The notes under the pieces: generated by a model
What the model was told of the DNA's origin: nothing
What the model saw: only the letters and a program-made list of their open reading frames with translations
The model's database searches: none
Translations under genes and position numbers: made by a program
Part shown: positions 28,200 to 36,836 of the stretch, piece after piece
Layout: the number at the start of each line of letters is the position of its first letter
Numbering within the stretch: position 1 is the stretch's first letter
Source: Kineococcus aurantiacus
Lineage (GTDB): Bacteria > Actinomycetota > Actinomycetes > Actinomycetales > Kineococcaceae
Reading direction: 5' to 3'
DNA: 64,000 nt
Assembly (NCBI RefSeq): GCF_013409345.1
Contig: NZ_JACCBB010000001.1
Coordinates: forward strand, 1,488,001-1,552,000

Positions 28200-28648
28200 G
28201 GCGACCTCCTCGGGGGCTCTCGGTGCGGCTCCTGTCGCCGCGCACCGGGGTCAGTGTGCCGCCTCCGCGACCCCCGCCCGCGCCGGGAGCCCCCCTCCGG
28301 CGCAGCCGGGGCGCGGCGGCCGCCCCTTCCTCCGCGCCGTCACCGTGGCGTCGCTCGGCGACGGATCGTCGCCCAGCGGAGCGCGGCGGCCGAGGATCCG
28401 GGAGGTCGCCGTGGACCACCCTGCGCGCGCGGTTCACGGCCTGCGACGTGGCCACCGGGGACGTGCCCGCCGGGCCGTACCGCGTCCGGGCCGACGTCGA
28501 GGAGGCCGGCCCGACCGCGAGCGCGCGCGTGGGCCACCTCCCCTGCGCGAACAGCCTCTTCGCGGCCGTGGCGCAGCCGTCCGGCGGGCCGACCGGCGGC
28601 CCCTCCGGCAGGATCGCCCCGTACGCGCACGAACGAGGGGGGACGGCC
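28200..28648. other. Gene-free stretch between corA and metallopeptidase genes
   Basis: This 449-bp divergent gap holds the promoters of corA and the metallopeptidase. No riboswitch, repeat or RNA gene was recognised. From about 28412 to 28648 the frame in phase with the metallopeptidase shows almost only G or C at third positions, as in real genes here. It lacks a convincing start and family similarity. Confidence 0.5.
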
Positions 28649-29566
28649 ATGAGGTACCGGGACGACGCGAGCCTGGACCCCGGTGGGGTCGAGGACCGCC
28701 GCGGCGGCGGGGGTGGACGGACCGTCGCGCTCGGCGGGGGCGGCCTGGGGATCGTGGGGATCCTGGTCCTCGTGCTCTTCCAGGTCCTCGGCGGCGGCGG
28801 GTCGGGCGGGTCGGCCCAGCAGGGCGCCTCCGTCTTCGACCAGCTCGGCTCCGGGCAGGTGCAGACCGCCGACGGCGCCCAGCTCGCCGCCTCGTGCCGC
28901 ACGGGCGCCGACGCCAACGCGCGGCGCGAGTGCGCCGTCGTCGCCGACATCGAGTCGATCCAGGACTACTGGGGCGCCACGCTGGGCTCGCGCTACGTCC
29001 CGACCGACACCGTCTACTTCCAGGGGTCGACGCAGACCGGCTGCGGCGCGGCCTCGTCGGGGACGGGACCGTTCTACTGCCCGGCCGACCGGCTCGTGTA
29101 CCTGGACCTGTCGTTCTTCGACGAGCTGACCTCCCGGTTCGGCGCGGAGGGCGGCGCCTTCGTGGACGCCTACGTCCTGGCCCACGAGTACGGCCACCAC
29201 GTGCAGCACCTGCTGGGCACGACGGACCAGGTGCAGGCCGGGGTCACCGGCCCCGACAGCGGCAGCGTGCGCCTGGAGCTGCAGGCCGACTGCTACGCGG
29301 GGACGTGGGCCAACCACGCCACGACCGTGCCGGACGACTCCGGCGCCCCGCTCATCTCCGACCTCACCCAGGACGACGTCGACCGGGCCCTGGACGCCGC
29401 CGCCCGCATCGGCGACGACTTCATCCAGACCAACCTCGGCGGCGGCCGCGTCGACCCCGGCAGCTTCTCGCACGGGACCTCCGAGCAGCGGCAGCGGTGG
29501 TTCACGACGGGCCTGCGCACGGGCGACCCCGCCCAGTGCGACACCTTCGCCACCCAGAGCCTGTGA
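28649..29566 (+). CDS. ypfJ: YpfJ-type neutral zinc metallopeptidase
   Basis: A 305-residue protein of the KPN_02809/YpfJ family. The cytoplasmic start MRYRDDASLDPGGVEDRRG is typical. A single membrane anchor (residues 30-47, LGIVGILVLVLFQVL) is followed by an external domain with Cys pairs, VYFQGSTQTGCG, and the zinc motif His179-Glu180-Tyr-Gly-His183 (HEYGHHVQHLLG). ELQADCYAGTWA supplies the third ligand. The substrate is unknown. GAGGGGGG precedes the ATG. It is divergent from corA and ends at a hairpin facing icd. Confidence 0.9.
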   Translation: MRYRDDASLDPGGVEDRRGGGGGRTVALGGGGLGIVGILVLVLFQVLGGGGSGGSAQQGASVFDQLGSGQVQTADGAQLAASCRTGADANARRECAVVADIESIQDYWGATLGSRYVPTDTVYFQGSTQTGCGAASSGTGPFYCPADRLVYLDLSFFDELTSRFGAEGGAFVDAYVLAHEYGHHVQHLLGTTDQVQAGVTGPDSGSVRLELQADCYAGTWANHATTVPDDSGAPLISDLTQDDVDRALDAAARIGDDFIQTNLGGGRVDPGSFSHGTSEQRQRWFTTGLRTGDPAQCDTFATQSL

Positions 29567-29571
29567 GACGC

Positions 29572-29609
29572 CGGACGGCCCCGCACCCGGGAGGGTGCGG
29601 GGCCGTCCG
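29572..29609. terminator. Bidirectional hairpin between ypfJ and icd
   Basis: A 17-bp perfect inverted repeat (arm CGGACGGCCCCGCACCC) with a GGGA tetraloop lies 5 bp past the metallopeptidase stop and 11 bp before the convergent icd stop. Confidence 0.85.
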
Positions 29610-29620
29610 TGCGCGCGGCC

Positions 29621-30835
29621 TCAGGCCAGGCGCGCGGCGAGGTTCTCGTCGAGGGAGCCGAGGAACTCCTCGGTCGTCTGCCAGGCCTGGTCCGGCCCCA
29701 CCAGCAGCGCGAGGTCCTTGGTCATCTTGCCGCTCTCGACGGTCTTGATGACGACGTCCTCGAGCGTCTCGGCGAAGCCGGTCACCTCGGGGGTGGAGTC
29801 CAGCTTGCCGCGGTGCGCGAGCCCGCGGGTCCAGGCGTAGATCGACGCGATCGGGTTCGTCGACGTCGGCTTGCCCTGCTGGTGCTGGCGGTAGTGGCGC
29901 GTCACGGTGCCGTGCGCGGCCTCGGCCTCGACGACCGAGCCGTCCGGGGTGGTCAGCACCGACGTCATGAGGCCCAGGGAGCCGAAGCCCTGCGCGACGG
30001 TGTCGGACTGCACGTCGCCGTCGTAGTTCTTGCAGGCCCAGACGTAGCCGCCCTCCCACTTCAGGGACGCGGCGACCATGTCGTCGATGAGGCGGTGCTC
30101 GTAGGTGATCCCGGCCTCGTCGAACTTCGCCTTGAACTCGCTCTGGAAGACCTCCTCGAAGATGTCCTTGAAGCGGCCGTCGTAGGCCTTCAGGATCGTG
30201 TTCTTCGTGGACAGGTAGACCGGGTAGCCGCGCGAGAGGCCGTAGTTGAGCGACGCGCGGGCGAAGTCGAAGATCGAGCTGTCGAGGTTGTACATCGACA
30301 GCGAGACGCCGGCGCCCGGCGCCTGGAAGACCTCGTGCTCGATGGGCTCCCCGCCGTCCTTGGGGGTGAAGGTCACGGTCAGCGTGCCCTCGCCGGGGAA
30401 CTTGAAGTCGGTGGCGCGGTACTGGTCGCCGTAGGCGTGCCGGCCGACGATGATCGGCTTGGTCCAGCCCGGCACCAGGCGCGGGATGTTGCTGATGATG
30501 ATCGGCTCGCGGAAGATCACGCCGCCGAGGATGTTGCGGATCGTCCCGTTCGGGGACCGCCACATCTTCTTGAGCCCGAACTCCTCCACGCGCGCCTCGT
30601 CCGGCGTGATGGTGGCGCACTTGACGCCGACGCCGGCCTTCTGGATGGCGTGCGCCGCGTCGATCGTCACCTGGTCGTCGGTGGCGTCGCGGTGCTCGAC
30701 CCCGAGGTCGTAGTACTCCAGGTCGACGTCGAGGTACGGGTGGATCAGGCGGTCCTTGATGAACTGCCAGATGATGCGGGTCATCTCGTCACCGTCGAGC
30801 TCGACGACCGGACCCTGGACCTTGATCTTCGCCAC
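29621..30835 (-). CDS. icd: NADP-dependent isocitrate dehydrogenase
   Basis: A 404-residue TCA-cycle enzyme decarboxylating isocitrate to 2-oxoglutarate. It is the homodimeric type found in actinobacteria and eukaryotes: [43 protein letters not shown] (in part), the [10 protein letters not shown] substrate segment and [18 protein letters not shown] near the cofactor site. The GTG at 30835 is chosen since GGAGGGG lies nine bases before it and 404 residues is the normal length; an ATG at 30865 is an alternative. It is divergent from the acyl-CoA carboxylase operon. Confidence 0.95.
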   Translation of the reverse strand: MAKIKVQGPVVELDGDEMTRIIWQFIKDRLIHPYLDVDLEYYDLGVEHRDATDDQVTIDAAHAIQKAGVGVKCATITPDEARVEEFGLKKMWRSPNGTIRNILGGVIFREPIIISNIPRLVPGWTKPIIVGRHAYGDQYRATDFKFPGEGTLTVTFTPKDGGEPIEHEVFQAPGAGVSLSMYNLDSSIFDFARASLNYGLSRGYPVYLSTKNTILKAYDGRFKDIFEEVFQSEFKAKFDEAGITYEHRLIDDMVAASLKWEGGYVWACKNYDGDVQSDTVAQGFGSLGLMTSVLTTPDGSVVEAEAAHGTVTRHYRQHQQGKPTSTNPIASIYAWTRGLAHRGKLDSTPEVTGFAETLEDVVIKTVESGKMTKDLALLVGPDQAWQTTEEFLGSLDENLAARLA

Positions 30836-30945
30836 TGCGCTTGTCCCCTCCGACTCACTGGGCATGTCTCTCGACGTCAAGCTACCGCTCGCGCCGCCCC
30901 CAGCCTTCACCGCGGGGGCCCGCTTGTCACGTACGCTGCGCCTCC

Positions 30946-32568
30946 GTGAGCAGTCTGGAGACCCCGCAGCCGATCGACGAGCAGCTCGACCCGCGGACCA
31001 CGGCCGGTCAGCTCGCGGGGCTGCACGCCCGGACGGACGCCGCCGTGCGGGCCGCCGACGAGCGCGCCGCCGCCAAGCAGCACCCCCGCGGCAAGAAGAC
31101 CGCCCGCGAGCGCATCGCGGCCCTCGTGGACGAGGGCTCCTTCGTCGAGCGCGGCGGGCTGGTCCGCAGCCGGGCGACGGCCTTCGGGATGGCGGCCAAG
31201 CACGTCGACGGCGACGGCGTCGTGACGGGCTACGCCACGGTCGACGGCCGCCCCGTGTGCGTGTACGCGCAGGACTTCACGGCCTTCGGCGGCTCCCTGG
31301 GCGAGGAGCACGGCGCCAAGATCGCCGAGCTGCAGGACTTCGCCGCCACGACGGGCTGCCCCGTCGTCGGCATCAACGACGGCGGCGGCGCCCGCATCCA
31401 GGAGGGGGTCGCCTCCCTCGTGCAGTACGCGCGGATCTTCCGCCGCAACGTGCACGCCTCCGGCGTCGTCCCGCAGGTCTCCCTCATCCTGGGGCCCTCG
31501 GCCGGCGGGGCGGTCTACTCCCCCGCCCTGACCGACCTCACCGTGATGGTCGACGAGACCTCGCACATGTTCGTGACGGGCCCGGACGTCATCCGCACCG
31601 TCACCGGGGAGGACGTCGGCTTCGAGGAGCTCGGCGGCGGGCGCACCCACGCCACCCGCTCGGGGGTGGCCCACCACCTGGCCGCCGACGAGGACGAGGC
31701 CATCGCCTACGTGCGCGAGGTCCTGTCCTACCTGCCCTCGAACAACCTCTCGGAGGCGCCGCTGCTGCCGCCCGAGCACGTGCGCGACCTCGTCGTCGAC
31801 GAGGACGACCTGGTGCTCGACGGCATCGTCCCGGACTCCCCCAACCAGCCGTACGACATGACCGCCGTGATCGGCGCCATCGTCGACGACGAGGAGTTCT
31901 GCCAGGTCCACGAGCTGTTCGCCCCCAACGTGCTCACGGGCTTCGCGCGCATCGAGGGCCGCCCGGTCGGCATCGTCGCCAACCAGCCGCAGCAGCTGGC
32001 GGGCACGCTGGACATCGACGCCTCGGAGAAGGCCGCGCGGTTCGTGCGGCTGTGCGACGCGTTCAACCTGCCGGTGCTGACGTTCGTCGACGTCCCCGGC
32101 TTCCTGCCCGGCACCGACCAGGAGTGGAACGGCATCATCCGGCGCGGGGCGAAGCTGCTGTACGCCTACGCCGAGGCGACCGTCCCGCTGGTCACGGTCA
32201 TCACCCGCAAGGCGTACGGCGGCGCGTACATCGTCATGGGCTCCAAGGAGATGGGCGCCGACGTGTGCCTGGCCTGGCCCAGCGCGCAGATCGCCGTCAT
32301 GGGCGCGCAGGGCGCGGTGAACATCCTGCAGCGCGGCGCGCTGAAGGCCGCCGCCGAGGCCGGTGAGGACGTCGACGCCAAGCGCCGCGAGCTCGTCGAC
32401 GACTACGAGCTGCAGCTGGCCAACCCCTACGTGGCCGCCGAGCGCGGCTTCATCGACGCGGTGGTCGCGCCGAGCCAGACGCGCGTGCAGGTCGCGCGGG
32501 CCCTGCGGGCGCTGGCCACCAAGCGCGCGACGCTGCCGGCCAAGAAGCACGGCAACATCCCCCTCTGA
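30946..32568 (+). CDS. Acyl-CoA carboxylase beta (carboxyltransferase) subunit
   Basis: A 540-residue carboxyltransferase transferring carboxyl from biotin to acetyl- or propionyl-CoA. It has the N-terminal [19 protein letters not shown] motif, crotonase-fold oxyanion loops GGGARIQEG and [13 protein letters not shown], and the C-terminal [20 protein letters not shown] and [17 protein letters not shown]. The GTG at 30946 has no ribosome-binding site. A TACGCT hexamer eight bases upstream suggests leaderless translation. The following gene is the epsilon subunit, as in PccB/AccB operons of actinobacteria. The biotin-carrying alpha subunit must be elsewhere. Confidence 0.94.
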   Translation: MSSLETPQPIDEQLDPRTTAGQLAGLHARTDAAVRAADERAAAKQHPRGKKTARERIAALVDEGSFVERGGLVRSRATAFGMAAKHVDGDGVVTGYATVDGRPVCVYAQDFTAFGGSLGEEHGAKIAELQDFAATTGCPVVGINDGGGARIQEGVASLVQYARIFRRNVHASGVVPQVSLILGPSAGGAVYSPALTDLTVMVDETSHMFVTGPDVIRTVTGEDVGFEELGGGRTHATRSGVAHHLAADEDEAIAYVREVLSYLPSNNLSEAPLLPPEHVRDLVVDEDDLVLDGIVPDSPNQPYDMTAVIGAIVDDEEFCQVHELFAPNVLTGFARIEGRPVGIVANQPQQLAGTLDIDASEKAARFVRLCDAFNLPVLTFVDVPGFLPGTDQEWNGIIRRGAKLLYAYAEATVPLVTVITRKAYGGAYIVMGSKEMGADVCLAWPSAQIAVMGAQGAVNILQRGALKAAAEAGEDVDAKRRELVDDYELQLANPYVAAERGFIDAVVAPSQTRVQVARALRALATKRATLPAKKHGNIPL

Positions 32569-32606
32569 CCTCCAGCCCACCCACGACCCACCCGCAGGAG
32601 GACCTC

Positions 32607-32849
32607 GTGAGCGACGACGCCGCCCAGGGCATCACCGAACTGCTCGCCGCGCTGCGGATCGAGCGGGGCAACCCCGAACCGGAGGAGCTCGCCGCCCTCA
32701 CGGTCGTGCTGACCTCGCAGCTGCGGCGGCCGGTCCCGCAGGCGCCGCTGCCGGCCCCGCGGTCGCGGTGGTCCGATCCGCGCCACACCCTCGGCCTGGC
32801 GCCCGTGCCCGGCCAGGGGTCCTGGCAGGCCAGCGCCCTGCCCCGGTAG
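32607..32849 (+). CDS. Acyl-CoA carboxylase epsilon subunit
   Basis: An 80-residue protein with the short epsilon signature IERGNPEPEELAALTVVLTS near the N-terminus and a proline-rich middle ending in SRWSDPRHTLG. Epsilon subunits stabilise the alpha-beta carboxylase complex in actinobacteria. The GTG at 32607 has AGGAGG nine to ten bases upstream. It lies 38 bp after the beta subunit gene and is clearly co-transcribed with it. Confidence 0.88.
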   Translation: MSDDAAQGITELLAALRIERGNPEPEELAALTVVLTSQLRRPVPQAPLPAPRSRWSDPRHTLGLAPVPGQGSWQASALPR

Positions 32850-32871
32850 GCCCGACCCGCCCGGGGCGCGG

Positions 32872-34011
32872 TCAGTCCACGGACGTGCCGTCCTGCGCGG
32901 CCTCGAGGACCCGCAGCACGTTCCCGCTGGTCAGACCCCGCAGGTCGGCCGCCGACCAGCCGCGGTCGGCGAGCGCCCGCAGCAGCACGGGGTAGCACGA
33001 GACGTCCCCGAGGCCGACCGGGAGCTCGTCGACCCCGTCGAAGTCACCGCCGAGGCCGAGGTGCTCCACCCCGACGACCTCCCGGGCGTGCTCGAGGTGG
33101 GCGACGACGTCGTCCACGGTCGCGACGGGCCGGGGGTTGGCGTCCAGCCACGCGCGGTAGGGCGCCAGGGCCCCGGCGTCGCCCTCGGGGTCGTAGGGGG
33201 CGCCGGTCAGCCCCAGGCGCGCCTGCTCGGCCGCGGTCGCGGCGCGGTGGTCGGCGCAGGCCTGGTTCACGAAGGCCGGCACGAACGTGACCATCAGGAC
33301 GCCCCCGTTGACCCGCAGGCGCTCCAGCACCGCGTCGGGGACGTTGCGCGGGTGGTCGGTGACGCCGCGGGCGCTGGAGTGGGAGAAGACCACCGGCCGG
33401 GTCGTGACGTCCAGGGCGTCGTGCATGGTGCGTTCGTGGACGTGCGACAGGTCGACGAGGACGCCGGTGCGGTTCATCTCGGCCACGACCTCGCGGCCGA
33501 AGCCGGTGAGGCCGTGGTCGACGGGTTCACCGGTGGCCGAGGCCGCCCACGGGGTGTTGTCGTTGTGGGTCAGCGTCATGTAGGCCAGGCCGGCGCGCCG
33601 CAGCTCCCGCAGCACCCCCAGGGAACCGGCGATGCTCTGCCCCCCTTCGGCGCCGGGCAGCGAGGCGATGAGCCCGTCGGCCACCGCGGCCCGGACGTCG
33701 GCCGCGGTCGGGGTCCAGCGGAACACGTCGGGGTGGGCCAGCACGAGCCGGCGGACGAGGTCGATCTGCTCGAACGTGGCGGTCACCGCGGTCGGGTGGT
33801 CCCAGTGCGAGGGGACGAACACCGACCAGAACTGGGCCCCCACCCCGCCGGCCCGCAGTCGCGGGACGTCGGTGTGCAGCGACGGCTGTCCCGCGGCGAG
33901 ACCGGCGGCGACGGGGTCGGAACCGTAGTCCTCGCGGATCCGCCAGGGCAGGTCGTTGTGGCCGTCGAAGACGGGGTGGTCCTCCAGGACGTCGTCGCGC
34001 AGGTCGAGCAC
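32872..34011 (-). CDS. Membrane dipeptidase-type (M19) peptidase
   Basis: A 379-residue zinc dipeptidase of the renal dipeptidase family. Metal ligands lie in DGHNDLP (His and Asp near the N-terminus), Glu in PGAEGGQSIAGSL, and histidines in VFSHSSARGV. HLGLGGDFDGV and LTSGNVLRVLE complete the family pattern. No signal peptide is visible, so the enzyme appears cytoplasmic. The GTG at 34011 is the chosen start because the frame upstream is only a shadow of idi. A small hairpin overlaps its likely ribosome-binding site. Confidence 0.88.
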   Translation of the reverse strand: MLDLRDDVLEDHPVFDGHNDLPWRIREDYGSDPVAAGLAAGQPSLHTDVPRLRAGGVGAQFWSVFVPSHWDHPTAVTATFEQIDLVRRLVLAHPDVFRWTPTAADVRAAVADGLIASLPGAEGGQSIAGSLGVLRELRRAGLAYMTLTHNDNTPWAASATGEPVDHGLTGFGREVVAEMNRTGVLVDLSHVHERTMHDALDVTTRPVVFSHSSARGVTDHPRNVPDAVLERLRVNGGVLMVTFVPAFVNQACADHRAATAAEQARLGLTGAPYDPEGDAGALAPYRAWLDANPRPVATVDDVVAHLEHAREVVGVEHLGLGGDFDGVDELPVGLGDVSCYPVLLRALADRGWSAADLRGLTSGNVLRVLEAAQDGTSVD

Positions 34012-34012
34012 G

Positions 34013-34030
34013 GGGGGAACGTACTCCCCC
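34013..34030. promoter_or_regulatory. Small hairpin over the dipeptidase ribosome-binding site
   Basis: GGGGGA-ACGTAC-TCCCCC lies between the idi stop and the dipeptidase start. On the minus strand the GGGGGAG that would serve as ribosome-binding site is one arm, so the stem could mask it. Confidence 0.4.
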
Positions 34031-34055
34031 GCCCGGCGGCGGCCGTCCCGGGCGC

Positions 34056-34586
34056 TCAGAGCTCGCGCAGCTGCAGCAGCATCCACGGGCTGAAGGGCGT
34101 CGGGTCGGCGGCGACCTCGGCGCGCAGCTGCTCCAGCGACACCCAGCGGGACCCGTCGACCTCCGACGGGTCGGGGTCCAGCTCCCCGTCCAGCCGCGCC
34201 GAGAAGACCGGGCAGATCTCGTTCTCCACGGTCCCGTCGTGCATGACCGCGCGGTAGCGGAACATCGGCAGCTGCGGCTCCACGGCCGTGACGGGCGTCC
34301 CCAGCTCCTGCACGGCGCGCCGGGCGACGGCCTCGGCCGGCTCCTCCCCCGGGCCGGGGTGGCCGCAGAACGAGTTCGTCCACACCCCCGGCCAGGTGCG
34401 CTTCACCGCGGCGCGGCGGGTCAGCAGCGTGCGGCCGGCGTCGTCGAAGACCCAGCAGGAGAACGCCAGGTGCAGCGGGGTGCTGGTGTGGTGCACGTCG
34501 GCCTTGGGCGCGGTGCCGCACGGGGTGCCGTCGTCGGTCAGGAGCACGACGAGTTCCACGGCGGGGTCTGCGGGCGCGAGGGTCAC
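34056..34586 (-). CDS. idi: Isopentenyl-diphosphate delta-isomerase, type I
   Basis: A 176-residue Nudix-fold enzyme interconverting isopentenyl and dimethylallyl diphosphate for isoprenoid synthesis. The catalytic cysteine is Cys74 in TNSFCGHPGPGE. The metal and acid residues include His76 and the Glu121/Glu123 pair in VENEICPVF. HLAFSCWVFDDAGRTLLTRR is the usual N-terminal substrate segment. The start is a GTG at 34586. It lies between the amidase and dipeptidase genes on the same strand, with no functional link evident. Confidence 0.93.
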   Translation of the reverse strand: MTLAPADPAVELVVLLTDDGTPCGTAPKADVHHTSTPLHLAFSCWVFDDAGRTLLTRRAAVKRTWPGVWTNSFCGHPGPGEEPAEAVARRAVQELGTPVTAVEPQLPMFRYRAVMHDGTVENEICPVFSARLDGELDPDPSEVDGSRWVSLEQLRAEVAADPTPFSPWMLLQLREL

Positions 34587-34605
34587 CCCCGCACCGTAAG
34601 CGCTC

Positions 34606-35400
34606 CTAGGGGGTGTTGCGCGCGAGGAACGCCGTGACCCCGTCGGCGACCCCCTGCGCGGCGCGCTGGCGCCAGGCCGGGTCGGTCATCAGCGCGGCCT
34701 CCCCGGCGTTGCGCATGTTGCCCGACTCCAGCAGGACCGACGGGGTCCGCGCGAGGTTGAGGCCGGCGAGGTCGGTGCGGCGCGTCAGGCCCGGCTCGAC
34801 GAGGTCGCCCAGGTAGGTGGCCCGCGGCAGGCCCGTCGCCGCGCCGAACGCCGCCAGCAGGTCCCGCGCGGCCACGTCGGAGGCGTCCAGGACCGCGGCG
34901 TTCCCGCCGTCGGGCGCGGGCCCGGGTTCGACGACGTGGTAGCCGGTGGCGGTCGTGGGGGCACCGTCGGCGTGGATCGAGACCGCCAGGGCCGCGCCGG
35001 CGTCGTTGGCGAGGGCCGCGCGGGCGTCGACGCAGGGCCCGACGCCGGTGTCGTCGGTGCGGGTCAGCACGACCGTGACGCCGCCGGCGCGCAGCAGGTC
35101 CGCGACGCGCAGGGCGACGTCGAAGGCGTACGCGTGCTCGGGGTACCCGTCGTCGGTGGCGGTCCCGGTGGTGTTGCAGGGCTTCTCGAAGCCGCCCGCG
35201 GGGACGGGCGCGGCGATCTGCTCCGGGTGCGCGGCGTTGCCGCCGTTGTGCCCCGGGTCCAGGACGACCACGGGGGCCGGCGGGACGGGCGCCGCGGCGG
35301 GCGCGGCGCCGCTGACCGGGGGCGCGGCGGGTGCGGCCGGCGCGGGCCCGGAGCAGGCGCACAGCGCCGCCACGAGGAGGAGGACCGGGAGCCGCCGCAC
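34606..35400 (-). CDS. N-acetylmuramoyl-L-alanine amidase, probable lipoprotein
   Basis: A 264-residue secreted cell-wall hydrolase with an Amidase_3 catalytic domain. The short signal peptide ends at a cysteine-containing lipobox-like region (LVAALCACS, probable Cys16), then an alanine/proline linker of about 30 residues. Zinc ligands are in VVLDPGHNGG, the glutamate in the GYPEHAYAFDVALRV region and SIHADG; the C-terminal LLESGNMRNAGEA carries the catalytic glutamate. It resembles the stand-alone mycobacterial Rv3717 type without a cell-wall-binding domain. The start is a GTG at 35400. Confidence 0.87.
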   Translation of the reverse strand: MRRLPVLLLVAALCACSGPAPAAPAAPPVSGAAPAAAPVPPAPVVVLDPGHNGGNAAHPEQIAAPVPAGGFEKPCNTTGTATDDGYPEHAYAFDVALRVADLLRAGGVTVVLTRTDDTGVGPCVDARAALANDAGAALAVSIHADGAPTTATGYHVVEPGPAPDGGNAAVLDASDVAARDLLAAFGAATGLPRATYLGDLVEPGLTRRTDLAGLNLARTPSVLLESGNMRNAGEAALMTDPAWRQRAAQGVADGVTAFLARNTP

Positions 35401-35454
35401 AGCCCCAGCCTGCCACGGGCGGGCGGGGGGTGCGTGGTGGCTCCCGGCGCGGGG

Positions 35455-36600
35455 TCAGGCCGGGACGGGCGTGGTCGCCGCGGCGACGGCCGCGTCGAGC
35501 TCGGCGCCCAGCTGCAGGTCCTCCCCCGCCGCCAGCCGCGCCTCGAGCTCGCGCACGCGCGGGATGACGAGCTCCCCGAACGCCTCGACCTCCTCCTTGA
35601 CGTGCAGGAAACCCAGCAGCAGCAGGTCGACGCCGACGAGGCGGTAGGCCAGCACGCGCCGGGCGACCTCGTCGGGGGTCCCCACCAGGCCGGTGCGGAA
35701 ACCGTCGTTGTACTGCACGAGGTCGCGGAACTCGCTGTCCGCCCACATGCCCTTGCCGTCCTTCGTCGCGTTCCCGGCCTCCTGCACGGCCGCCCCGAAA
35801 CCCTCGACCTTGACGCGGTCGGCCTTGGCGATGATCTCCTCCAGGACGGCCTCGGCCTCGGCGCGGGTGTCGCGCACGACCGCGAAACCGTTGATCCCGA
35901 ACCGGATCGACCGGCCGTTCAGCGCGGCCTGGGCCGAGACCTCGCGCACACCGGCGGCGGCGTCGGCGATCGACTTGCCGTTCATGAAGTACCAGTCCGA
36001 GACCCGCCCCGCCATGGCCTGCGCCGCAGTGGAGTTCCCGCCCTGGAACAGCTCCGGGGCGACCTTCGGCTGGGGACGGAACGTGATGTCGGAGGCGTTG
36101 AAGAACTCCCCGGACTGGCTGTAGCCGTCCTCGCTCCACACCCCGCGCAGCAGCTCGATGAACTCCTCGGACTGCCGGTACCGGTCGTCGTGCTCGTGCC
36201 AGGTGACGCCGAGCTGCGTCGCCTCGTTCTTGAACCACCCCGAGACGACGTTCAGCGCCAGGCGGTCGTTGGTCAGTTCCTGCGCGGTCGCCGCGAACTT
36301 GGCGAGCACCCCGGGGTGCCAGAAGAACGGGTGCACCGCGGCGATGACCTTGAGCCGCTCGGTGGCCAGCAGCAGCGCCAGGGAGAACGACGTGGACTCG
36401 TGCTGAGCGTCGGCGCCGTAGGAGGCGAGGTAGCGCACCTGCGTCAGGGCGTACTCGAAACCGACGCGCTCGGCGGCGCGGGCCACCTCGACGTTGTAGG
36501 CGGGGTCGTGGCTGGTCCGCTGCTCGATGGTGGAGACGACCAGGCCCCCCGAGACGTTGGGGACCCAGTAGGCGAACTTCAGGGGCTCGTGCAGGGACAT
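35455..36600 (-). CDS. FMNH2-dependent monooxygenase, dimethylsulfone monooxygenase (SfnG)-like
   Basis: A 381-residue luciferase-like flavin monooxygenase. The start MSLHEPLKFAYWVPNVSGGL, followed by VVSTIEQRTSHDPAYNVE and YALTQVRYLASYGA, closely follows SfnG, which converts dimethylsulfone to methanesulfinate. TERLKVIAAVHPFFWHPGVL, NVVSGWFKNEATQLG and HDDRYRQSEEFIELLRG are also SfnG-like. The ATG at 36600 is used because GGAGG lies nine bases before it. The leader carries a SAM-I-clan riboswitch whose basal stem covers that ribosome-binding site, so the gene should be expressed when SAM is low. It diverges from metNIQ, supporting a sulfur-scavenging role. The flavin reductase partner is not adjacent. 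Confidence 0.8.
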   Translation of the reverse strand: MSLHEPLKFAYWVPNVSGGLVVSTIEQRTSHDPAYNVEVARAAERVGFEYALTQVRYLASYGADAQHESTSFSLALLLATERLKVIAAVHPFFWHPGVLAKFAATAQELTNDRLALNVVSGWFKNEATQLGVTWHEHDDRYRQSEEFIELLRGVWSEDGYSQSGEFFNASDITFRPQPKVAPELFQGGNSTAAQAMAGRVSDWYFMNGKSIADAAAGVREVSAQAALNGRSIRFGINGFAVVRDTRAEAEAVLEEIIAKADRVKVEGFGAAVQEAGNATKDGKGMWADSEFRDLVQYNDGFRTGLVGTPDEVARRVLAYRLVGVDLLLLGFLHVKEEVEAFGELVIPRVRELEARLAAGEDLQLGAELDAAVAAATTPVPA

Positions 36601-36614
36601 CGGTGTGCCGTCCT

Positions 36615-36691
36615 CCATCGGTCCTGGCGGTAGCACCCCCGTGGGGTTGCTGCGGCGTCGTCGAGCCAGGTCTCTCAGCCGCTCTGGATGG
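36615..36691 (-). promoter_or_regulatory. SAM-I-clan riboswitch
   Basis: On the minus strand the conserved S-box blocks follow in order: P1 CCATC (36691-36687), AGAGCGGC, TGAGAGACCTGGCTC, GACGCCGC, AGCAACC, a short P3 closed by ACG, GGTGCTA, and P1' GATGG (36619-36615). The loop CCTGGC (36665-36670) and GCCAGG (36623-36628) are perfectly complementary, giving the known pseudoknot. A separate P4 is not evident, so it may be a SAM-I/IV variant. P1' shares two bases with the GGAGG ribosome-binding site (36612-36616). A -10-like TACGCT (36701-36706) places the start of transcription at the aptamer edge. Confidence 0.88.
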
Positions 36692-36766
36692 GATCACCGC
36701 AGCGTACCCCGCCGCGGACGGCCCGTGCAGCCGAACGTTCCGGTACCCGGCCCCGACCGGTTGGGG

Positions 36767-36779
36767 GACAACGGTTGTC
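36767..36779. promoter_or_regulatory. 13-bp palindrome between the two SAM-controlled promoters
   Basis: GACAAC-G-GTTGTC lies in the middle of the divergent gap, upstream of both predicted promoters. It could bind a sulfur-related regulator. No protein is assigned. Confidence 0.4.
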
Positions 36780-36795
36780 GGAGACGCCGAAGCGC

Positions 36796-36836
36796 TTGAC
36801 GCCGTCGGCGCGGACCTGTCATGGTCGAGACAGGTC
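36796..36836 (+). promoter_or_regulatory. Promoter of metNIQ with overlapping 8-bp inverted repeat
   Basis: TTGACG (36796-36801) and CATGGT (36820-36825), 18 bp apart, make a promoter firing just at the SAM-IV aptamer. GACCTGTC (36813-36820) and GACAGGTC (36829-36836) form a perfect 8-bp inverted repeat across the -10 and transcription start. The right arm includes the GGTC that forms the aptamer's first stem. Confidence 0.55.

Noticed and set aside
27040-28950. A 636-codon minus-strand frame over corA and beyond
   Set aside because: It is out of frame with corA, which has clear motifs, and its translation is low-complexity Pro/Arg/Gly.
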